From Sinomonas gamaensis (GTDB taxonomy: Bacteria; Actinomycetota; Actinomycetes; Actinomycetales; Micrococcaceae), in NCBI RefSeq assembly GCF_005876955.1, contig NZ_SSCL01000003.1, positions 186,001 to 250,000 of the forward strand: a stretch of 64,000 nucleotides of DNA, read 5' to 3'. The translations under genes were made by a program, and so were the position numbers. The notes beneath the pieces are model-generated. The model was not told where the DNA came from. It ran no database searches and worked only from the letters and a program-made list of their open reading frames with translations. How positions within the stretch are numbered: position 1 is the stretch's first letter; each line of letters opens with the position of its first letter. Of this stretch, positions 20,077-29,000 are shown piece after piece.

Positions 20077-20559
20077 ATGAGCAGCTATCAGCCCGCATAC
20101 GGAGCGCCGAGCTCGGTTCCCCTCGAGCTCCCCTATTACGGGGCACCGCCGGTGGAAGCGGTGAAGCGCTTCTGGAAGAAGTATGCGGTCTTCGCCGGTC
20201 GCGCGAGCCGCAGCGAGTATTGGTGGTGGGCGCTGGCGTCCGCCATCGTGTCGGGCATCCTCAACGCCGCTGGCTCGACCGCAGACGGCCGGGCGGCCAC
20301 CTCGGCTGGCCTGAGCGGCCTCTGGTTCCTCGCGACAATCGTCCCCTCCCTGGCCGTAGGAGCAAGGCGTCTGCACGACGCGAACCTCAGCGCGCTGCTC
20401 CTGCTCCTGGCGCTGATCCCCGTCCTCGGATGGATCGCGCTCCTCGTGATGATGATCCTGCCGCCGAACCCCGCTGGCCAGCGCTTTGACCGTTTTCCGG
20501 CGCAATCGTATCCGCCGAACCCGCCGTACCCGGAGCAACCGTATCCCCCGCAAGCGTGA
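20077..20559 (+). CDS. DUF805 family membrane protein
   Basis: A 160-residue integral membrane protein of the DUF805 family. The conserved start of the domain (FWKKYAVFAGRASRSEYWWWAL) is followed by about three hydrophobic segments and the family motif ARRLHDANLSALLLLLALIP. A Pro/Tyr-rich tail (PPNPPYPEQPYPPQ) ends the protein. Function is unknown for the family. The ATG at 20077 has GAGAGG upstream. A TTGACG hexamer at 20026-20031 may be its -35 element. Confidence 0.9.
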   Translation: MSSYQPAYGAPSSVPLELPYYGAPPVEAVKRFWKKYAVFAGRASRSEYWWWALASAIVSGILNAAGSTADGRAATSAGLSGLWFLATIVPSLAVGARRLHDANLSALLLLLALIPVLGWIALLVMMILPPNPAGQRFDRFPAQSYPPNPPYPEQPYPPQA

Positions 20560-20585
20560 GCGAACTGCATCACGACCGGCAACGC

Positions 20586-20617
20586 AAAACGGGACGTCCT
20601 CCAAAGGACGTCCCGTA
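20586..20617 (-). terminator. Rho-independent terminator of the tRNA-Ala gene
   Basis: ACGGGACGTCC pairs with GGACGTCCCGT around a short loop. On the minus strand the stem is followed by TTTT, placing it just downstream of the tRNA 3' end. It may also end the DUF805 transcript in the other direction. Confidence 0.85.
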
Positions 20618-20622
20618 AAAAG

Positions 20623-20695
20623 TGGAGCCTAGGGGATTTGAACCCCTGACCTCTTCGATGCGAACGAAGCGCTCTACCAACTGAGCTAAGACCCC
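20623..20695 (-). tRNA. tRNA-Ala (anticodon CGC)
   Basis: A 73-base tRNA with a GGGGTCT/AGGCTCC acceptor stem that contains the G3-U70 wobble pair, the alanine identity element. The D-arm reads TTAGCTCAGTTGGTAGAGC. The anticodon stem-loop CTTCG-TTCGCAT-CGAAG gives CGC, and the T-arm contains GGTTCAAATCC. No CCA is encoded. The discriminator base is A. Confidence 0.97.
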
Positions 20696-20736
20696 GCGGT
20701 GCGTGATGCGGGTTCAACCTTACTGGCCCGGGAGCG

Positions 20737-21534
20737 TCAAGACAAATCGGCTGTGCCGCCCCTCTGCTCCCTGAGCCACTGCCCGAAAGTGATGGTTCCG
20801 AAGGCGCTTTCCGGCGCCAGATTGCGGCCTTCGGAGAAGAACGTCCCGGTTCCAAGGAGGGGGAGGTCGACGATAGGCGCGGAGGATCCGACGGAAGCCT
20901 TCCACTCCTCCGCGAACTCTCTCACCGACCGAACCTCAGGCCCGCTCACCGTCCGGTGGGCGCGCCCGCTGCCCTCCACGAGCGCCTCGTCCACGAGCGC
21001 TCGTGCCACGTCCCGCACGTCGATCGGCTGCACGCGCGCATGGCGGATCGAGGGGATCAGGCGGAGGGGCTGGCCAGACGCGAAGATCCGGGCAAGCAGC
21101 GAATGGAATTGGGAGGCCCGGACGACGGCGGTCGGGAACGGGGCGCCGTCGTACAACTGCTCTTTGGCGAGGCGCGCGCGATAGTAGCTGAAGCCAACCT
21201 GGTCGCACTGAGCGATCGAGAGGGCGACAGCCCGGCGCGCCCTGGAACCGTGAGCCGCCGCGAGCAGCCTTCGCCCAGCTTCCGGGAACGCCGTCTGGAA
21301 TCTGACGGTTCTCGCGCCGAGCACGTCGATCACCGCGTCCGCTCCGTCCAGTGCCGCGGCGAGCCCCTCCCCTGTCGAGGCGTCAGCAACGAGGTACTCC
21401 ACGCCGTCGACCCTGTCCTCGGGGCTGGGAAGCCGGCGGCTGAAGGATCGCACCCCAAGACCGCGACCCGCGGCATCGCGCACGGCTGCTGAACCGACTT
21501 GCCCGGTCCCGCCTGCCACTACAATGAGCGTCAT
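20737..21534 (-). CDS. NAD(P)-binding oxidoreductase, NmrA/atypical SDR family
   Basis: A 265-residue Rossmann protein with the N-terminal dinucleotide motif VVAGGTGQVGSAAV. DVLGARTVRFQTAFPEAG and the SxxxxxxxxxYYxxK-like SIAQCDQVGFSYYRARLAKEQL resemble atypical SDRs that bind NAD(P) with sensory or reductive roles. The PTAVVRASQFHSL segment is typical of NmrA-like proteins. The substrate is unknown. It lies downstream of the membrane protein gene on the same strand (34-base gap). Confidence 0.88.
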   Translation of the reverse strand: MTLIVVAGGTGQVGSAAVRDAAGRGLGVRSFSRRLPSPEDRVDGVEYLVADASTGEGLAAALDGADAVIDVLGARTVRFQTAFPEAGRRLLAAAHGSRARRAVALSIAQCDQVGFSYYRARLAKEQLYDGAPFPTAVVRASQFHSLLARIFASGQPLRLIPSIRHARVQPIDVRDVARALVDEALVEGSGRAHRTVSGPEVRSVREFAEEWKASVGSSAPIVDLPLLGTGTFFSEGRNLAPESAFGTITFGQWLREQRGGTADLS

Positions 21535-21568
21535 AGTTTCCGCCCAGATCCCAGATGGTTGGAGCGGG

Positions 21569-22471
21569 CTATGCGCGGCGCCGCTGGAGCACCGCGTCCA
21601 AGTTGCCGAGAGCTCCCCGGGCCGCTGGTCGTGCGCCGGGGACCGTGGGAACGCCTGAGGCCTCTCCCGGCTGCGGCTTCGGCTTGATGGTGACCTTGCC
21701 GGCCGGCTTAGGCTCCTGCGGAGTCTCGATAGGTTCAGGCGCCTCGCGCTCGGCCTTGGCCGCATCCATGTACGAAGGCTTCGGGACGTCGACCGGCTCC
21801 CACGTCGAACCCTGGTCGTCCCCGCTCTCACTTGCCGCCTCCGCGGCTGCCGCTTGGGCGGCACGTGCGACTTCGAGGGCAGCCGCCCGAAGATCTTCGC
21901 GGCTCAGAGACGGCACTGCGGGCTCGGGCTCCGGCTGGTGGTTGAAAACCTCCGTGGCCGCGCGCGGGGCCGAGGCCCGTTGCGCCACCGGCTGCTGAGT
22001 TGGAGTCGACATTCGCGGGCGAGCTCGAGACCGACGACGGCGGTCACGCACCGCGAGGCGGCGGAGCACGACGACGGCCAGGACAGTCGCTGCGAGACCG
22101 GCCAGCGGAATGGCCGGACGGACCACCAGAACCGCGGCGAGCACGCCCCCGACGATGGCCAGGAGAAGCCCTGCAACACCCACCAGGGCGAGTGCGCACC
22201 GCCCCCAGCGGATGCGGAGCCTGCCGGTACCGGAACTCCGATTGGACACGTGCTGCCCCTCCTCGGGGGATTGGCGGGCGGGCTCTGGGAAGGTGCGCGC
22301 GTCTGGCATCGAATGGTGCGAAGGACGGGGCGCAGCCGTCGATTCCTCGGACAGGAGCACCGAGGCATCCGAAGCGGGCCGGGCCTTGCGCAGGAGATAC
22401 GGGGCACCCCACAACAGCCACAGAAGCACGGCCGCGCCGAGCACCGTCGAGCTGCTGAGGGCGAAGTCCAT
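21569..22471 (-). CDS. Hypothetical membrane protein with long disordered C-terminus
   Basis: A 300-residue protein. Residues about 5-22 (LSSSTVLGAAVLLWLLWG) form the first hydrophobic helix. A pair of helices (CALALVGVAGLLLAIVGGVLAAVLVV and LAGLAATVLAVVVLRRLA) follows near residues 95-145. The remainder is low-complexity, rich in Pro, Ala and Glu, and ends in a basic LDAVLQRRRA. No family is recognised. ATG at 22471. The gene is transcribed with the GNAT gene upstream. Confidence 0.75.
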   Translation of the reverse strand: MDFALSSSTVLGAAVLLWLLWGAPYLLRKARPASDASVLLSEESTAAPRPSHHSMPDARTFPEPARQSPEEGQHVSNRSSGTGRLRIRWGRCALALVGVAGLLLAIVGGVLAAVLVVRPAIPLAGLAATVLAVVVLRRLAVRDRRRRSRARPRMSTPTQQPVAQRASAPRAATEVFNHQPEPEPAVPSLSREDLRAAALEVARAAQAAAAEAASESGDDQGSTWEPVDVPKPSYMDAAKAEREAPEPIETPQEPKPAGKVTIKPKPQPGEASGVPTVPGARPAARGALGNLDAVLQRRRA

Positions 22472-22533
22472 GACAAAACCGTAGGAGGCCAGCGCCGCAC
22501 CCGGCCGGATTCCGGTCGGTGTGTCGCCACACT

Positions 22534-23151
22534 TCACGCTCGAGACGCCAGCCAGCGGGCAGTGAGCCCCTCCGGAACCTCCTCAGCAGTCAACGCGAAG
22601 GACTCGTGGTCGGCCCACTGGCCCGCAATGTGAAGGTATTTGGGGCGCAGGCCCTCGTACCGGAAACCGAGCTTCTCAACCACCCGGAGGCTGGGCTTGT
22701 TCTCGGGCCGGATGTTGATCTCCATGCGGTGGAGCCCGAGTGTGAAGAAGCAATGGTCGGTGGCCAGGGCAACGGCTGTGGGCGCAATCCCGCGTCCCGC
22801 GTGCTCGCGGTCCACCCAGTAGCCCAGCGTCGCCATGAGCGCCGAGCCCCAGATGATGGACGAGACCGTGAGCTGACCCACGATGGGGGCGCGATGCTCC
22901 GGCCCCTCGTCAAGGGTAATGACAAACGGAAGCGCCGTGCCCTCGCGTGCCTGCTGATTCAGGGAACGCACCATCTGCCGGAACGTCGGCAATCCCCCGC
23001 CCGGCTGCGGATTCGACGCCTCCCACGGCGCAAGCCAATCGGCGTTGCGCGCCCGAAGGCCCATCCACTCGGTCCGATCCGACTGCCGGATGGGGCGTAG
23101 CCCAATGTCGCCGGACTGCAAAGTCACCGGCCAGATGCCGGGCCCCCACAT
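22534..23151 (-). CDS. GNAT acetyltransferase, RimJ/RimL type
   Basis: A 205-residue GNAT domain protein. Features are LRPIRQSDRTEWMGLRARNADWLAPWEA at the N-terminus, GYWVDREHAGRGIAPTAVALATDHCFFTLGLHRMEINIRPENKPSLRVVEKLGFRYEG, the acetyl-CoA binding region, and a YLHIAGQWADHESFAL end typical of RimJ, which acetylates ribosomal protein N-termini. Its start lies 5 bases after the galU stop, so it is cotranscribed with galU. The true substrate is not known. Confidence 0.9.
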   Translation of the reverse strand: MWGPGIWPVTLQSGDIGLRPIRQSDRTEWMGLRARNADWLAPWEASNPQPGGGLPTFRQMVRSLNQQAREGTALPFVITLDEGPEHRAPIVGQLTVSSIIWGSALMATLGYWVDREHAGRGIAPTAVALATDHCFFTLGLHRMEINIRPENKPSLRVVEKLGFRYEGLRPKYLHIAGQWADHESFALTAEEVPEGLTARWLASRA

Positions 23152-23156
23152 GCTGG

Positions 23157-24080
23157 TCAGGCGCCGGCGGATGCGGGAACGCCCGCGCCGTCCGCCACGA
23201 AGTCCCGGAGCCAGGAACGCAGGTCGTCACCGAATTCCTCCCGCCCGCAGGCGAGGGTGACGACGGCCTTGAGGTAGCTAAGCTTGTCCCCGGTGTCGTA
23301 GCGGCGCCCGCGGAACACGACCCCGTACACCCCGCCGCCCTCGCCCTCGCGCTTGGCCAGGGTCTGCAGCGCGTCCGTGAGCTGGATCTCCCCGCCCCGG
23401 CCCGGGCCCGTCTCCTTGAGCACCTCGAACACCGCAGGGTGCAGCACGTACCGGCCGATGATCGCCAGGTTCGAGGGCGCATCCTCCGGCGCCGGCTTCT
23501 CCACGAGCCCGTGCACCTGCACGTACGACTCCCCCTCCACCGGGGTCACATCCGCGCACCCATACGCCGAGATCGCCTCGGCCGGCACCTCCATCAGCGC
23601 CACTACCGACCCGCCCGTGGCCTGCTGGACCCGGATCATCTCCCCCAGCAGCTCGTCGCGCTCATCGATCAGGTCATCGCCCAGCAGCACCGCGAACGGC
23701 TCATCGCCCACATGACGCTCCGCGCACAGCACAGCATGCCCCAGGCCATTCGGATCGCCTTGGCGCACGTAATGGATATCGCCCAGGTTGCTCGATTCCT
23801 GGATGGCGGCGAGCTTCTTCTCGTCGCCCTTCTCCTCGAGGGTCGCCTCGAGCGAGGGAACGCGGTCGAAGTGGTCCTCGAGAGCCCGCTTGTTGCGTCC
23901 GGTGATCATGAGGATGTCGCTGAGGCCGACCGAGACGGCCTCTTCGACCACGTACTGGATGGCTGGCTTGTCCACCACGGGCAGCATCTCTTTGGGCATG
24001 GCCTTCGTCACCGGGAGGAACCGGGTGCCCAGCCCGGCAACAGGGATGACGGCTTTCCTGACTGGCTTCGTGGTCGACAC
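23157..24080 (-). CDS. galU: UTP-glucose-1-phosphate uridylyltransferase
   Basis: A 307-residue nucleotidyltransferase that makes UDP-glucose. It has the nucleotide-binding motif PVAGLGTRFLPVTKAMPKEMLPVVDKPAIQYVVEEA, the uracil/Mg region VLLGDDLIDER and VEKPAPEDAPSNLAIIGRYVL. The GTG start at 24080 lies 6 bases after TAGAGT. It is divergent from the 5-formyltetrahydrofolate cyclo-ligase gene, an arrangement also seen at Rv0992c-Rv0993 in Mycobacterium tuberculosis. Confidence 0.97.
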   Translation of the reverse strand: MSTTKPVRKAVIPVAGLGTRFLPVTKAMPKEMLPVVDKPAIQYVVEEAVSVGLSDILMITGRNKRALEDHFDRVPSLEATLEEKGDEKKLAAIQESSNLGDIHYVRQGDPNGLGHAVLCAERHVGDEPFAVLLGDDLIDERDELLGEMIRVQQATGGSVVALMEVPAEAISAYGCADVTPVEGESYVQVHGLVEKPAPEDAPSNLAIIGRYVLHPAVFEVLKETGPGRGGEIQLTDALQTLAKREGEGGGVYGVVFRGRRYDTGDKLSYLKAVVTLACGREEFGDDLRSWLRDFVADGAGVPASAGA

Positions 24081-24086
24081 GCTGCC

Positions 24087-24092
24087 ACTCTA
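24087..24092 (-). promoter_or_regulatory. -10 box of galU (leaderless)
   Basis: TAGAGT on the minus strand, 6 bases before the GTG start. Confidence 0.6.
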
Positions 24093-24136
24093 TACGACTG
24101 CGTCGGCCCTACCGATCCCCATCGCCCCTAGGCCGC

Positions 24137-24142
24137 TAGGCT
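24137..24142 (+). promoter_or_regulatory. -10 box of the 5-FCL gene (leaderless)
   Basis: TAGGCT, 7 bases before the GTG at 24150. The AGGAGG that follows it directly abuts the GTG and is too close to act as a normal ribosome binding site. Confidence 0.55.
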
Positions 24143-24149
24143 CAGGAGG

Positions 24150-24800
24150 GTGCACACTGCAGCCGAGCGCAAGGACGACCTGCGCAAGAAGGTCCGCGCG
24201 CATCGCAGGGCCCGAAGCGTCGAGGAACTCGCCCACGCCGAGGAGGGCATCGCCGCCCACGGCCTGGCCTGGGTCAAGGAAACAGTGCCTCCCGGGGGAA
24301 CCCTCACGGCATATCTAGGGGTGGCAGCGGAGCCGCCTACGCTCCGCCTGCTCTCCGAACTGCACCGGGAGGGGTTCCACGTGATCCTGCCCGTCTGCGA
24401 GCCCGAACGGCAGCTTTCCTGGGTCGAGTGGCGGCCGGACATCGGCTACGAGCGGAGTCGGTATGCCCCGCTCCAAGAGCCCGTGGGTCCCCGACTCGAC
24501 GTTCACGCACTGCTGGCGGGCTCGCCCCTGCGGCCTCCCCTTGCGGCTGTCCTCCTCCCGGCAACCGCGGTCGACGGCGACGGGCGGCGGCTCGGACAGG
24601 GCGGCGGCTACTATGACCGCTTCCTCGCGCGGCTTGAAGCATCCGTCCGCCCGCTGCCGAACGCCGCGGTCGTGTTCGACGACGAGTTCCTCACCCCGGG
24701 CGAGGTCCCGGATGAGCCGCTCGACCATCGTGTCGACGCGGTGATGACGCCGAGCGGCCTGCATAGGATTCCGGAATACTCTGCAGATCGTCCCTGTTAG
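24150..24800 (+). CDS. 5-formyltetrahydrofolate cyclo-ligase
   Basis: A 216-residue enzyme converting 5-formyl-THF to 5,10-methenyl-THF with ATP. The family features are KKVRAHRRAR near the N-terminus and the ATP/folate loop LGQGGGYYDRFLARL. A single-domain protein of normal length. It is followed after 56 bases by the FmdB/Ruc-like gene, the same order as Rv0992c-Rv0991c in M. tuberculosis (mirror orientation). Confidence 0.94.
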   Translation: MHTAAERKDDLRKKVRAHRRARSVEELAHAEEGIAAHGLAWVKETVPPGGTLTAYLGVAAEPPTLRLLSELHREGFHVILPVCEPERQLSWVEWRPDIGYERSRYAPLQEPVGPRLDVHALLAGSPLRPPLAAVLLPATAVDGDGRRLGQGGGYYDRFLARLEASVRPLPNAAVVFDDEFLTPGEVPDEPLDHRVDAVMTPSGLHRIPEYSADRPC

Positions 24801-24803
24801 AAT
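24798..24803 (+). promoter_or_regulatory. Candidate -10 box of the FmdB/Ruc-like gene
   Basis: TAGAAT overlaps the end of the preceding gene. The predicted transcription start would fall inside the CIRCE at 24803-24829. No convincing -35 box was seen. Confidence 0.5.
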
Positions 24804-24829
24804 TAGCACTCGGGGTCATGGACTGCTAA
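24803..24829. promoter_or_regulatory. CIRCE operator (HrcA site) upstream of the FmdB/Ruc-like gene
   Basis: TTAGCACTC, a 9-base spacer, then GACTGCTAA. This matches the CIRCE consensus TTAGCACTC-N9-GAGTGCTAA with one mismatch. It covers the expected transcription start of the downstream gene and matches the left arm at the groES operator in this window exactly. Confidence 0.88.
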
Positions 24830-24856
24830 GGTCCCCTCGTTCTGCAAGGAGTGACA

Positions 24857-25168
24857 GTGCCTACATACGCTTACGGCTGCAAAGACTGCGGACATGCCTT
24901 CGACATCGTCCAGTCCTTCAGCGATGCCTCCCTCACCGTGTGCCCGGAGTGCGGCGGGAGCCTGCGGAAGAAGTTCAACAGCGTCGGCGTCGTCTTCAAG
25001 GGAAGCGGCTTCTACCGGACCGACTCGCGTAGCTCGAGCACCGTTCCGGCCGGCTCTGGTGCGGCTTCAGGTTCAGGCTCCTCCGGCTCGGACGCAAGCG
25101 CCTCCAAGAGCGCCCCTTCGGCGCCGGCAGCCGCTCCTGCTCCGGCAACTTCGGCGGCCGCAAGCTAG
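24857..25168 (+). CDS. FmdB-type zinc-ribbon protein, Ruc-like (redox-regulated chaperone candidate)
   Basis: A 103-residue protein. An N-terminal zinc ribbon with C8-x2-C11 and C29-x2-C32 is followed by a disordered tail rich in Ser, Ala, Gly and Pro. This is the architecture of M. tuberculosis Rv0991c (Ruc), reported as an oxidation-activated chaperone under HrcA control. The upstream CIRCE and the neighbouring 5-FCL and galU genes match that locus. AAGGAG precedes the GTG at 24857, so unlike many neighbours this gene has a normal leader with a ribosome binding site. Identification as a Ruc ortholog is an inference from architecture, operator and synteny. Confidence 0.87.
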   Translation: MPTYAYGCKDCGHAFDIVQSFSDASLTVCPECGGSLRKKFNSVGVVFKGSGFYRTDSRSSSTVPAGSGAASGSGSSGSDASASKSAPSAPAAAPAPATSAAAS

Positions 25169-25251
25169 GGAACTTCTCCTCCCCAAGAATCGCTGGGGCG
25201 TGTCGTCCACATAGGGAGGGCAGCGCGTCCCAGTTTGTCAGTCCTCACGTT

Positions 25252-25257
25252 TAGCGT
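25252..25257 (+). promoter_or_regulatory. -10 box of the SAF-domain gene (leaderless)
   Basis: TAGCGT, 7 bases before the ATG at 25265. Confidence 0.5.
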
Positions 25258-25264
25258 CGAGGAC

Positions 25265-25996
25265 ATGAGCCCTACCGCACCACGCGCCAGACGCCACGCG
25301 CCCTCAGCTCAGCGCGGGCATGATCCGAGGGCGGGCAACTGGGCCGCTCCCGAGCGCCCTCGGCTCATGCGGTTCTTCGAGCGCCGGCGCAGGACGGTGG
25401 CTTCAGCGCTCCTCTGCGCCGCCGTCGCCGTCGCGGTCTACCAGCTCACGCCGCCGACGGCTGCTCTCTCCCCGGTCGTCGTTGCAGCGGCCGACCTCCC
25501 AGCAGGATCCACGGTGGACGCAGGCCAGCTCCGGATGGCCCGACTTCCGGCAGACTCGGTTCCCGACCATGCCGCAACTTCGCTCGAAGCGGTCCGGGGC
25601 CAGCGCCTTGCAGGACCGCTCCGACGGGGAGAAGTCTTCACCGACGCGGCAACCGTAGGTCCGGGACTCCTCGCGGGCGCAGCCACCGGCACGGTTGCGG
25701 TGCCCGTACGTATTGCCGACCCCGACTCGCTGCAACTCATCCGCACGGGCCAGACGATTGACCTCGTCCTGTCGGAAGACGCCCCGGGCGGCGGAACGAA
25801 GGCCACTTCCCTCCTCGCCTCAGCCGTCACCGTGCTCTGGACTGAGAACGCGAAGAACGAACGGGGCTCGTGGCTGGGCCAGGGCCAAGGCTCGGCGGGC
25901 CTCGTAGTCGTAGCAACAAGCTCCGAGCGAGCGCCAGCCCTCGCGGGGGCGTCCACGCGAGGCAAAGTTTTCTTCACCTTGACGGACAGCCGATGA
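25265..25996 (+). CDS. SAF-domain membrane protein (CpaB/RcpC-like)
   Basis: A 243-residue protein with a basic, disordered N-terminus. One transmembrane helix lies at residues about 43-60 (TVASALLCAAVAVAVYQL), followed by an extracytoplasmic SAF domain (VVVAAADLPAGSTVDAGQLRMARLPADSVP.....GQRLAGPLRRGEVFTDAA) and an RcpC/CpaB-like beta region. CpaB proteins assemble Flp/Tad pili, but no other pilus gene is nearby, so a general envelope role is equally possible. I prefer ATG 25265 over a TTG at 25235 because of the -10 spacing. Confidence 0.83.
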   Translation: MSPTAPRARRHAPSAQRGHDPRAGNWAAPERPRLMRFFERRRRTVASALLCAAVAVAVYQLTPPTAALSPVVVAAADLPAGSTVDAGQLRMARLPADSVPDHAATSLEAVRGQRLAGPLRRGEVFTDAATVGPGLLAGAATGTVAVPVRIADPDSLQLIRTGQTIDLVLSEDAPGGGTKATSLLASAVTVLWTENAKNERGSWLGQGQGSAGLVVVATSSERAPALAGASTRGKVFFTLTDSR

Positions 25997-26025
25997 GTCG
26001 GAAGTCAGACGTGTCGCAGTTCAGC

Positions 26026-29000
26026 TCAGCCCCAATGAGGTGGACGCTGCTCCCTGAGCCACTGGTCTCGTTCGTCGTCCGGCTCCCGGTCGCCCCACGA
26101 TCGCGGATCGTCCTCGGCCGCCCGGTCAGGGATGAGCGGCGGCTCGTGGCCATGCTCCTGCGTGCGGTTCTCCTCGGCGCTCTCGTCCTGAGAATCCTCC
26201 TCGGACGAAGAGTTCGCCTCCTGCCCTCCTGTTGCCGGCGCGGTGACCCGGCGATGCGAGCTCAGGTGATCTCTCGCTGCCACGGGGGTTGCCTCCTCAC
26301 GGGACTCGGGGTCCAGGGAATGATGCCGATACAGGTCAGACGCGGCCTCCTCCTGGCGGTATCCGTCGGCCAACGGATAGGACGCCGAAAGGACTGCCTC
26401 GAAGGAGGAGGTCACGGGGCCGACCGCACCGCTCAGGAATCCGGCCCCGGATCCGTCCTCGGTCTGGCCGTCCAGCCCAAGCAGCTCGACGATCATATCG
26501 GCGCAGCTGCCGGGGTCGGTGAACACCTCGATCGTCCAGAGGGTGAAGGAGCGCCACCCCATGCGTTCCAGAAGCTCAGGACGTTGGCGCGTCCGCTCGC
26601 GGACGCTCAGTTCGCGGTACCGCCTGGTTCCGTCGCTCTCGACGGCGACGGGAACGCTGACCTCGTGGTCGTCGCGGGCCAGGGTCACCAGCGGGTCGAC
26701 GGCCGCGGCCATGTCGATCGCTCCGTCATAGTGGTGCCACACTCGGGCGCCGCGCGAGGCGAGCCGTTCACCAAGGTCGGTCACCAGAGGATCCGCCCCC
26801 AAGGCCTCGGCACTCGCCGCGGCCCGAGTCGCCCTGGTTCCGAGGTCGGTACGCCCTGCCAGTTCCCTCTCGAGCAGCTCGTGGAAGTCCTTGGCGCCTT
26901 CGCTCAGCCTCGAGCCATCGAGCTCAGCAGGCTGGAAACAGCTGAGGACGTGCAACGTGTGCCTCGCTCGGCTCATGGCGAGCGCGAACCGGCGCCGGCC
27001 CCCCGGCTCGCTGAGCGGACCGAAATGGTGCATCGCACGGCCGTGAGGCGTGCGACCGTACCCGAGCGAGAAAATGACGTGGTCCCGCACCAGGCCCCCC
27101 GCGCGGTCGACAGGCACCACACGGAACGGCTCCTCCCCGCCGCTGAAGAACTCCTGCACGTCGGAGTGGTTGGCCATCTGGAGCCTGATCGCCTCGCCGA
27201 CTCGCGCAGCGTGGTGGGCGCTCGCCGTCACCACAGCAAGCGAGGACCCTGCCCGATGGGCGGCATGTTCGAACACGAGATCCACGACCCGGTTCACCTC
27301 GGCTGCGACGGATTCGACATTGCCGTCCTGCCCCGACGGCAGACCAGTCCCATCTGGCAAGTACTCGACGACCAGCGCTCGATCAAGCCCAGTGACCGAC
27401 TGCCCGTCAGGCAGACGGCGCAGCGCCCCGCCGTAGAAGCGATGGCTGAGCTGCAGGCCAAGATCTTCGTCTACACCTCGGTACAGGGTGGTCAGCCGAA
27501 CCGTCGGCAGGACCCGCGCAAGTGCGTCGAACGCGCTCTCCACAGGAGTTTCCGGGTCAGTCCCGGCTGGCGTGGCGCCAACGCCTACTGTGAAGGGCCG
27601 GGGATTCGCGACCTGGGTGTCGCCGAAGGCAATGACCTGGGCGGCACGCGCCAAGGCCGGAAGAGCTGCCTTGAGTGGCAGGGAGTCGGCGTCAAGAACG
27701 ACGACGGCATCGAAGCGGCGCTTCTGGGGGGCAGCTGCAGCGAGGGCATATGGACTGGCGGTCCAGACGGGAACGAGCGGCCGCAGGAGGTCTGGTGCCT
27801 GCGACTCGATCGCCGCAAGGCTCACGCGTCCGTCCTTGAGGAGAATCCGCAACGATTCAGCCTCGCGAGGGTGCTGGGCAATAGCCCGCTGCCATTCCTC
27901 AGCAAGGTGCCAGCGGACCCTCGCAGGTCCCGACGCGATGTGCGCTCGGTCGGCCCGTTGGAACTCTTCCTCTGCCTGACGGAGCTGGGCGCCGTCGGAC
28001 ATGGCAAGGTAATCGTCACCGCTGATCATGGCCTCAAGCACCGACTGCCACCAGGCCAGCTCCAGCTCCGATGCCACAACCTCTGGGGACGCTTCCCGTG
28101 CGGCCAAGTCCGCGAGGAGCTCGCCGAGGCCGCGTTCACGCAACTCGTCCTCGAGGAGCGTTCGCTCTGGCAGCGACCGCAGGGAATCGAAGGTGTCCGA
28201 GAGATCTTGGAGCCGGCCCTGAACGGAGACAACGGGCGCTCCGAGCAGATCGCCGCCCTCGCGCGTCGACGCGAGGACGGCGCCGAGGCGCTCAAGGCCC
28301 TTGCGGACAGCTCGATAGTCCTCCCGCAGGTCCGCGAGGCCGGAGGGCACTACAGGGTGCCGCTGCGACGTCGCGTAGTTGGCCCACAGAGCACGCTGCT
28401 CCTGAACCAGGATGAGCGAGGTGTGCAGGTCGGCGAGATGAACCCCCGGCCTCACATACTCCTTGGCCACGCGCCGCAGTCGAGAACGCTGCATGGTCGG
28501 AATGTCGATCCCGCGCTCGCGCCGCCAGGAAGAAGTTGCAGTGGCAGAGATCAGATCCGTGACCGGACGGTCGAAAATGTCGGGAGTGAACTTGTCCAGG
28601 CTCTCCCGCACTGCGACAAGCATGTCAATCTGCTGGCCCCATTCCTCCACCGACGCTCCCATTCGGATTTCCGAATGAGCGGCCACCGTAGCCATGCGCT
28701 CGCGGAGGGCAGGGAGGTCGGCGACCAGCGTCCTGACGAGCTCTTGGGCGTCCTCCGTCTCCCGGCGAGTCAGCATGCGGGAACCGTGCCAAGGGCTCGA
28801 TGTGGCCTCCCGGCTGAAGCTGCCCAGTTCGGCGGCGCGCCGGAGCCGCTCGGCAAGTTCCCGGCGTTCGCGAATGCTGTCGAGGACACTGCGCTTGAGG
28901 CGGACAGTGGTCGCGGGTGCTGGCTGAATAGAGGTCAGCTCCGCCAGCGACTGCATCGCTTCGTAGGGCGAGCAGCCCCAGCGCTCCCTCACGTTGTGCA

